The position numbers and the translations under genes are program-made. From an uncultured Lysobacterales bacterium (GTDB lineage: Bacteria > Pseudomonadota > Gammaproteobacteria > Xanthomonadales > Xanthomonadaceae): a stretch of 19,529 bases of DNA. This document shows, one piece after another, positions 15,004 through 19,529 of this stretch. The stretch covers positions 1 through 19,529 of the forward strand of contig CAMPJI010000043.1 in assembly GCA_946886865.1 (NCBI GenBank), in the 5' to 3' direction. Every line of letters begins with the position of its first letter. Position 1 is the stretch's first letter. The notes under the pieces are model-generated. The model made no database searches. It was not told the DNA's origin and saw nothing but the letters and a program-made list of their open reading frames with translations.

Positions 15004-15333
15004 ATGCACCTTCGCCGCATGAACTTCACCGCCGACGAACTCCGCCAGGAACTGGCCCACGCCGACGCCACCTTCGACGAGGCCGCGCGCTGCGCCGGCC
15101 AGGGGCTGGAGCCGCTGCTGGAGCGCCGGCTGGACGCGCACCTGCGCTCGCTGCGGGCGATGCTCGGCGGCGACGGCGCGACCGCGGCGTTCGATGCGGT
15201 GGACGCGGCCAAGCGCGCGGTCGATTCGGCCGAACCCGACGCCCCGCTGCGCATGCTGGCCATGGCGCGCGAGACGCTGGCCGCCGTGGCCCGGCGCCGG
15301 ATGCGCCGGCTGGTGCCGGACCTCGCGGCGTAG
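15004..15333 (+). CDS. Small helical protein of unknown function
   Basis: The product has 109 residues from the ATG at 15004, or 104 from the ATG at 15019. Neither start has a clear Shine-Dalgarno sequence. The sequence is rich in Ala, Arg, Leu and Asp, with no signal peptide or membrane helix. It is probably all alpha-helical with two or three amphipathic helices (about 9-55, 60-75, 81-103). I do not recognise a family. GC3 bias and the antisense frame support coding, but this is the least certain medium-size gene in the window. It is divergent from the iron operon across 151 bp and lies 128 bp before fbp, so it could be co-transcribed with fbp. Confidence 0.55.
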   Translation: MHLRRMNFTADELRQELAHADATFDEAARCAGQGLEPLLERRLDAHLRSLRAMLGGDGATAAFDAVDAAKRAVDSAEPDAPLRMLAMARETLAAVARRRMRRLVPDLAA

Positions 15334-15365
15334 GCTCCGTCGCAACGATCGAGTGATTCCGCGTG

Positions 15366-15383
15366 CGCCCGCTTGATCGGGCG
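15366..15383. other. Small GC hairpin before fbp
   Basis: CGCCCG (15366-15371), loop CTTGAT, CGGGCG (15378-15383) form a perfect 6-bp stem 32 nt after the stop of the small helical protein. There is no T-run. It could weaken read-through into fbp or have no function. Confidence 0.3.
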
Positions 15384-15398
15384 GGCCGCCGTTTCCGG

Positions 15399-15428
15399 GT
15401 GACCCCGGCTCCGGCCATCGGCGACAAT
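15399..15428 (+). promoter_or_regulatory. Candidate fbp promoter
   Basis: GTGACC (15399-15404) and GACAAT (15423-15428) are spaced by 18 nt, and the -10 lies 33 nt before the fbp ATG. Matches to consensus are moderate. The short leader fits the spacing seen before other genes of the window. Confidence 0.35.
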
Positions 15429-15461
15429 GCCGGCCTCCTCGCCGCCGAGCCGAACCACGCC

Positions 15462-16523
15462 ATGCCCAGCCTGCCGCCGCGTCCTGCGCCGTCCGTGTCC
15501 CTCACCCAGTTCCTGATCGAGGCCCAGCGCGCGGGCCAGGTCAGCCCCGACCTGCGGCTGCTGATCGAAGTGGTAGCACGCGCCTGCAAGCGCATTTCCA
15601 TTGCCGTGGGCAAGGGCGCGCTGGGCGGCGTGCTGGGCGAGGCCGGCAATGCGGGCGAGGCCAGCATCAACATCCAGGGCGAGGCGCAGAAGAAGCTCGA
15701 CGTCATCGCCAACGACGTGCTGATGGAAGCCAACGCCTGGGGCGGCCACCTCGCCGGCCTGGCGTCGGAGGAGATGGACCACAGCCAGCCGATCCCGGAC
15801 GTCTACCCCCGCGGCAACTACCTGCTGCTGTTCGACCCCCTGGACGGCAGCTCCAACATCGACGTGAACATCTCCGTCGGCACCATCTTCTCGGTGCTGC
15901 GCTGCCCGGACGGCGTGACCACGCCCGGGGATGAGCACTTCCTCCAGCCCGGCACCGAGCAGGTCTGCGCCGGCTACACCACCTACGGCCCCAGCACGAT
16001 GCTGGTGCTGACCGTCGGCCACGGCACGCACGCCTTCACCCTGGACCGGGAGATCGGCGGCTTCGTGCTGACCACCCGCGACATGCGGATCCCGGACGAG
16101 ACGAAGGAATTCGCCGTCAACATGTCCAACCAGCGTTTCTGGGAGCCGCCGATGCAGGCCTATGTCGGCGACCTGCTGTCGGGCACCCAGGGCCCGCGCG
16201 GCAAGGACTTCAACATGCGCTGGGTGGCCTCGATGGTGGCCGACGTGCACCGCATCCTGACCCGCGGCGGCATCTTCAGCTACCCGCTGGACCGCAAGTG
16301 CGCGGCCAAGGGCGGCAAGCTGCGCCTGATGTACGAGGCCAACCCGATGAGCTTCCTGGTCGAGCAGGCGGGCGGCGCCGCCAGCACGGGGCGCCAGCGC
16401 ATGCTGGAGGTGCAGCCCACGGGGTTGCACCAGCGTGTGCCGGTGTTCATGGGCAGCCGCCGGGAAGTGGAAACCGCCGTCGATTACCACCTGCGCCACG
16501 ACCGGGCCGCCGACGCCGCCTGA
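15462..16523 (+). CDS. fbp: Class I fructose-1,6-bisphosphatase
   Basis: This enzyme hydrolyses fructose-1,6-bisphosphate to fructose-6-phosphate in gluconeogenesis, in the cytoplasm with Mg2+. The 353-residue length is slightly above the usual 330-340. Metal-site residues are Glu103/Glu104 (ASEEMD), Asp125 and Asp128 in [20 protein letters not shown] (122-141). Downstream motifs include the [11 protein letters not shown] segment and the [19 protein letters not shown] segment, the latter binding the sugar phosphate and third-metal Glu. I chose the ATG at 15462 because homologous sequence begins soon after. A GTG at 15363 would add an unlikely segment through the promoter region. No glycolytic neighbour is present. 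Confidence 0.95.
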   Translation: MPSLPPRPAPSVSLTQFLIEAQRAGQVSPDLRLLIEVVARACKRISIAVGKGALGGVLGEAGNAGEASINIQGEAQKKLDVIANDVLMEANAWGGHLAGLASEEMDHSQPIPDVYPRGNYLLLFDPLDGSSNIDVNISVGTIFSVLRCPDGVTTPGDEHFLQPGTEQVCAGYTTYGPSTMLVLTVGHGTHAFTLDREIGGFVLTTRDMRIPDETKEFAVNMSNQRFWEPPMQAYVGDLLSGTQGPRGKDFNMRWVASMVADVHRILTRGGIFSYPLDRKCAAKGGKLRLMYEANPMSFLVEQAGGAASTGRQRMLEVQPTGLHQRVPVFMGSRREVETAVDYHLRHDRAADAA

Positions 16524-16538
16524 CAGCCCCCGCTCGGC

Positions 16539-16560
16539 CCCGGTCATCTACCTGACCGGG
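16539..16560. terminator. Hairpin after fbp
   Basis: CCCGGTCA (16539-16546), loop TCTACC, TGACCGGG (16553-16560) form a perfect 8-bp stem 15 nt after the fbp stop. There is no T-tract, so intrinsic termination is uncertain. Confidence 0.4.
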
Positions 16561-16566
16561 TCGACT

Positions 16567-16580
16567 GTCACGTCCGTGAC
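16567..16580. promoter_or_regulatory. 14-bp palindrome before the sigma-54 activator gene
   Basis: GTCACG (16567-16572), TC, CGTGAC (16575-16580) is a perfect dyad about 80 nt before the regulator ATG. Its position suits an operator, perhaps for autoregulation. No GG-N10-GC sigma-54 promoter was seen next to it. Confidence 0.35.
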
Positions 16581-16659
16581 CGCAAATCGCCACGCCCCGC
16601 GTTGATAACCCTTGCCCCGAGGCATGGCGCATGTCGCGTCGACGGGTGATGGAGGGGAG

Positions 16660-18090
16660 ATGGCGAACGACACGAACACCACATCCGGCGACCTTGGTCC
16701 GCACGGAAGCGCGGCGCATGGACGCGAGCTGATCTACGCCACCGCCGGCACGGCCGGCCGGGTGCTGGCGCTGGGCGGCCTGCAGACCATGGGCTGGAAC
16801 CTGCGCCGCGCCCCCGATGCGCGCAGCGTGCAGCGCATCCTGCAGCGCGATCCGCGCCAGCCCTTCGCCGCGCTGCTGGACCTGCGCGAAGGCTTCAGCC
16901 ACCAGGACCTGGCCGAGTACGGCCCGGCGCTGTCGGCGTCCAACGCCGGTTGGGTGGCCGGCGTGGACGCCGCGCAGCTGGATGACCCGCCGGTGCGCCG
17001 GCTGATCCGCGACTACTGCTACGACTACGTCACCCTGCCGTGCCCGGAGGCCGTCCTCAACACGGTGATCGGCCACGCCCACGGCATGGCGGCGCTGGCC
17101 TGCGAACGCGGTGTCGCGGTGCCGCAGGTCGGCTTCGACGACATGATTGGCGACAGCCCGGCGATGCTGGCGCTGTGCCGCACGCTGCGCAAGGCGGCGC
17201 TGACCGAAGCGCCGGTGTTCATCGCCGGCGAGACCGGCACCGGCAAGGAGCTGGCGGCGATGGCGGTGCACAAGCATTCGCGCCGGCATGCCAACCCGTT
17301 CGTGGCGATCAACTGCGGCGCGATCCCGCAGAACCTGGTGCAGTCCGAACTGTTCGGCTACGAGCGCGGTGCGTTCACCGGCGCGCAGACACGCAAGCTG
17401 GGCCGGTTCGAGATGGCCAACGGCGGCACCCTGTTCCTGGATGAGATCGGCGACCTGCCGCTGGAAAGCCAGGCCTCGCTGCTGCGCTTCCTGCAGGAGG
17501 GCTGCTTCGAGCGCCTGGGCGGGCACGAGCAGATCCGGGTCGACGTGCGCATCATCTCGGCCACACACCACGACCTCGAGGACGCGGTGGCCAAGGGCAG
17601 CTTCCGCGCCGACCTGTTCCACCGCCTGTGCGTGCTGCGCCTGCACCAGCCGCCGCTGCGCGACCGCGGCGCGGACATCGACAAGCTGGCCGACTACGCG
17701 CTCAAGCGCTATTCGCAGGAAGGCCAGCGCACGCTCAAGGGGTTCGCCCCGTGCGCGCGGCACGCGCTGCATTCGCACCGCTGGCCCGGCAACGTGCGCG
17801 AGCTGATCAACCGCGTGCGCCAGGCCGTGGTGATGGCCGAGGGCCGGCTGATCACCGCGGCCGACCTGCACATCGATGGCGCCGACACCGGCCCGCCGCC
17901 GACGCTGGAGGAGGTGCGCGACGCCGCCACGCGCGAGGCGATCGAGCGTGCCCTGCAGCGCAACCGCGGCCGCCTGGTCGACACCGCGCGTGAGCTCGGC
18001 GTGTCGCGCGTGACGCTGTACCGCCTGATGGGCCGCCATGGCCTGCGCGAGAGCGATCCGGACCCGAGCGGGACGGTGAGCGTCGCCTGA
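16660..18090 (+). CDS. VpsR-like sigma-54-dependent Fis-family activator
   Basis: The product has 476 residues. A degenerate receiver-like domain (about 24-150) keeps Asp74 (ALLDLRE). It also has a segment RRLIRDYCYDYVTLPCP (113-129) that, from recall, resembles Vibrio VpsR. The AAA+ domain (about 161-395) has Walker A GETGTGKE (190-197), the sigma-54 contact loop GAFTGA (237-242), Walker B GTLFLDEIG (256-264), and the RWPGNVREL motif (374-382). A Fis-type HTH (about 420-460) includes TARELGVSRVTLYRLMGRHG. The start at 16660 has GGAGG 4 nt upstream. Earlier ATG codons at 16624 and 16630 are less likely. VpsR controls biofilm matrix and binds cyclic di-GMP, so a similar role here is inference. 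The next coding sequence is a barrel gene on the opposite strand. Confidence 0.87.
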   Translation: MANDTNTTSGDLGPHGSAAHGRELIYATAGTAGRVLALGGLQTMGWNLRRAPDARSVQRILQRDPRQPFAALLDLREGFSHQDLAEYGPALSASNAGWVAGVDAAQLDDPPVRRLIRDYCYDYVTLPCPEAVLNTVIGHAHGMAALACERGVAVPQVGFDDMIGDSPAMLALCRTLRKAALTEAPVFIAGETGTGKELAAMAVHKHSRRHANPFVAINCGAIPQNLVQSELFGYERGAFTGAQTRKLGRFEMANGGTLFLDEIGDLPLESQASLLRFLQEGCFERLGGHEQIRVDVRIISATHHDLEDAVAKGSFRADLFHRLCVLRLHQPPLRDRGADIDKLADYALKRYSQEGQRTLKGFAPCARHALHSHRWPGNVRELINRVRQAVVMAEGRLITAADLHIDGADTGPPPTLEEVRDAATREAIERALQRNRGRLVDTARELGVSRVTLYRLMGRHGLRESDPDPSGTVSVA

Positions 18091-18091
18091 G

Positions 18092-18107
18092 GCCGCCGGT
18101 TGGCGGC
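18092..18107. terminator. Hairpin after the activator gene
   Basis: GCCGCC (18092-18097), loop GGTT, GGCGGC (18102-18107) form a perfect 6-bp stem one base after the stop codon. No T-tract follows. Confidence 0.35.
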
Positions 18108-18278
18108 GCGGGCCACGCGCCTGCTCGCGGTCCCGCGCCCGCGCATATGGGACATTCGGACACAGACACAGGCTGGACAGCGCTGCAGCATCGCACGTGG
18201 TCTGTAGCACCTTCGTTTCCTGCCATCGCTCTCGACGTCTAATCAGAAGCCCCGCGGCTTGATGCGGGCGCGTCGATC

Positions 18279-18446
18279 GTAGGATGGGTGGAGCGCAGCG
18301 ATACCCATCGCCCGCGACGTGATCGCACCGGATGCTCCTTCACGGTGCGCCGGGAAGATCATGCGTAAGCGCGAACGCGGCGTGGAAGCTTCTGCCCGGG
18401 CGCGGCGATGGTGATGATGGGTATCGCTGCGCTCCACCCATTCTAC
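18279..18446. mobile_element. 168-bp BIME/MITE-like element with 31-bp inverted ends
   Basis: The left arm 18279-18309 and right arm 18416-18446 are inverted copies matching at 30 of 31 positions. Both contain GGGTGGAGCGCAGCGATACC when read in the same sense. Each arm also folds on itself through GATGGGT/ACCCATC, so the element is a pair of REP-like hairpins in opposite orientation. Such pairs are moved by RAYT (REP-associated tyrosine) transposases acting in trans, and none is encoded here. The near-perfect match of the arms suggests recent insertion or conversion. Apart from this element, the 18091-18483 gap holds only small hairpins. Confidence 0.8.
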
Positions 18447-18451
18447 GGACG

Positions 18452-18467
18452 CGGGCACCTGTGCCCG
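18452..18467. terminator. Hairpin after the beta-barrel gene
   Basis: CGGGCAC (18452-18458), CT, GTGCCCG (18461-18467) is a perfect 7-bp inverted repeat 16 nt beyond the stop of the minus-strand barrel gene. The 2-nt loop would need one pair to open. No T-tract is present. Confidence 0.35.
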
Positions 18468-18483
18468 GCGCGGTATCGCCGCT

Positions 18484-19529
18484 TCAGAACGACTTGGACG
18501 CCCGCAGCCCGAACACGAAGTTCGGCGAGTCCGGCGTCAGGCCGGCGGCCATCTGGCCGTTGACGGTCCAGCCCGACGGCATGGCGTAGGTGGCCCCGAT
18601 GTTGAGGGTGGTGGAATTGCTAGAGCTGCCCGGCACCCGGAACTCCTCGTTGCCCGGCGACTGCGTGTGCGTGGCGGCGGCGAAGGCCGATGCCACGCTG
18701 AAGCTGATCGCCGCGCGGTCGTTGAGCGCGATCGCAAGCCCGCCGCTGACCTGGATGACGTTGCCCAGCGACACCCGTGCGGGCGAGACCTGGTCGAGCA
18801 CCGGCGAGATGTCGTCGAAGTCCTGCGGGCGGTTCCACGTGTAGCCCAGGTTGCCGAACAGGATCACCGGGTCGTAGGTGCGCAGCGCCGAGACGTTGCC
18901 GGTCACGCTCCAGACGCCGGTGCCGGTCGGCAGGTTCTCGGGGATGTTGAGGTTGTTGTTGTCCTCGTCGGCCTGGATCAGCTTGAGGCCGAACGGGTGC
19001 CGGCCCGAGGGGCCGCGCACGCGCACGCTGGTGACGATGTCGGGCCAGCGCGGCGACTCCTTCACCCACTGGTAGTAGGCCGCGACGCTGGCGTCGCCGA
19101 TGCCGGTAGAGCTCAGCTGGACCTCGCTGATCTCGGTCGATGCCCCGCCGGCGCCGCCGCTGACGAAGCGCGAGTCGCGGTAGACATAGGGGACCGTGGC
19201 CTCGACGCTGAAGCGGTCGGTGATGCCATAGCGGCCAGTGAAATCCACTGTCAGCACGGTCGCCTTGGTCTGGTCCAGGTTGATCGTGCCCAGGAAGATC
19301 GCGTCCAGCGCCAGGAACCCGCTGAGGGCCAGCTGGCGGCGGTCGTAGAAGCTGTAGCTCAGGCCGGCATCGAAGGTGAACTTGCGCTCGAACAGCGGGG
19401 CGTACTCGCTCACCACCAGCGCCCGCTCCTTCTCGCGCCGTTCTTCGTCCTCCTCGCGCCGGGCCTCGCCGATCTGCATCGGGTCGCCCACCTGCGGCGG
19501 TGGGGTAGCCGGGTCGACGGGGGTGGCGG
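18484..19529 (-). CDS. Outer-membrane beta-barrel transporter-family protein (5'-partial), possibly FapF-like
   Basis: The gene runs off the right edge; the frame is open beyond the GTG at 19491 through a Pro-rich stretch (PVDPATPPPQVGDPMQ). I therefore annotate at least 348 visible residues with the start outside the window. After a short, highly charged, helix-forming segment (EARREEDEERREKE) comes a barrel with alternating hydrophobic strands, ending in SKSF with the terminal Phe typical of outer-membrane proteins. Landmarks are LALSGFLALDAIFLGTINLD, DFTGRYGITDRFSVEATVPY and a Gly-rich SGGAGGA loop. A helical segment before a barrel and the LSGFLALDAIFLG motif recall FapF, the functional-amyloid secretion pore of Pseudomonas. 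A generic MetA/phenol-type transporter call is the alternative. I recall the family only and have not tested it. Confidence 0.7.
   Translation of the reverse strand, partial: ATPVDPATPPPQVGDPMQIGEARREEDEERREKERALVVSEYAPLFERKFTFDAGLSYSFYDRRQLALSGFLALDAIFLGTINLDQTKATVLTVDFTGRYGITDRFSVEATVPYVYRDSRFVSGGAGGASTEISEVQLSSTGIGDASVAAYYQWVKESPRWPDIVTSVRVRGPSGRHPFGLKLIQADEDNNNLNIPENLPTGTGVWSVTGNVSALRTYDPVILFGNLGYTWNRPQDFDDISPVLDQVSPARVSLGNVIQVSGGLAIALNDRAAISFSVASAFAAATHTQSPGNEEFRVPGSSSNSTTLNIGATYAMPSGWTVNGQMAAGLTPDSPNFVFGLRASKSF

Noticed and set aside
14904..16547. 547-residue minus-strand open frame opposite fbp and the small helical protein
   Set aside because: It is antisense to fbp, which has all catalytic motifs.
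16447..18210. 587-residue minus-strand open frame opposite the sigma-54 activator
   Set aside because: It is a shadow of a gene with intact AAA+ motifs; its composition is dominated by Arg, Ala, Gln and His without recognisable domains.
18243..18458. 71-residue minus-strand open frame (VEWVERSDTHHHH-type peptide)
   Set aside because: It lies almost entirely inside the 168-bp repeat element; such peptides are typical false calls from this repeat.
11290..18467. Calling the GC hairpins after genes intrinsic terminators with high confidence
   Set aside because: None is followed by a T-tract on the relevant strand, and in DNA this GC-rich short stems occur by chance; they are listed with low confidence only.
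1..19529. CRISPR array, tRNA, riboswitch or prophage
   Set aside because: No regularly spaced direct repeats, no tRNA-like CCA-ended cloverleaf, no recognisable riboswitch core and no phage genes were seen when reading both strands.

Overview
The window is about 19.5 kb of GC-rich bacterial chromosome. Its best match is the Xanthomonadaceae/Lysobacteraceae (Lysobacter, Luteimonas, Stenotrophomonas relatives). I base this on the gene set, the very high GC3, and intergenic palindromic repeats of types I associate with that group. This is judged from sequence recall only, with no database search. Almost everything is chromosomal housekeeping. There is no phage, integrase, CRISPR array, tRNA or rRNA in view.

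Layout: (1) 1-1118, an MlaA/VacJ outer-membrane lipid-asymmetry protein. (2) 1210-3317, a lower-GC block with rmuC and a divergent four-helix membrane protein, separated by a run of 13 G. (3) 3361-5550, an RlmI-type rRNA methyltransferase and a divergent rhomboid protease, separated by a repeat element. (4) 5666-9589, three same-strand genes: an M28 peptidase lipoprotein, a GYF_2 + AIM24 protein, and a patatin-like lipoprotein. They are separated by gaps that hold small repeats. (5) 9781-11289, an Lrp/AsnC regulator divergent from phhA (phenylalanine 4-monooxygenase). (6) 11342-14910, an iron-uptake operon on the minus strand: a Fur-box promoter, a TonB-dependent siderophore receptor, a PepSY-TM protein, and a 39-residue membrane peptide joined by an ATGA overlap. 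(7) 15004-16523, a small helical protein and class I fructose-bisphosphatase. (8) 16660-18090, a VpsR-like sigma-54 activator. It is followed by a 168-bp inverted-repeat element and then by an outer-membrane beta-barrel gene on the minus strand that runs off the right edge and may be FapF-like.

Working together: the iron operon suggests uptake of a ferric siderophore across the outer membrane, then possible reduction or release at the inner membrane. The Lrp/phhA pair suggests amino-acid-responsive control of phenylalanine breakdown. The VpsR-like activator beside the barrel hints at surface or biofilm control. That last link is inference.

The points most worth a second look are: three genes (mlaA, rmuC, rlmI-like) that have a -10-like hexamer exactly 6 nt before an ATG and no Shine-Dalgarno sequence, suggesting leaderless mRNAs; the G13 tract in a divergent promoter region; the overlapping 39-codon ORF at the end of the iron operon; and the VpsR-like protein that keeps an intact GAFTGA motif.
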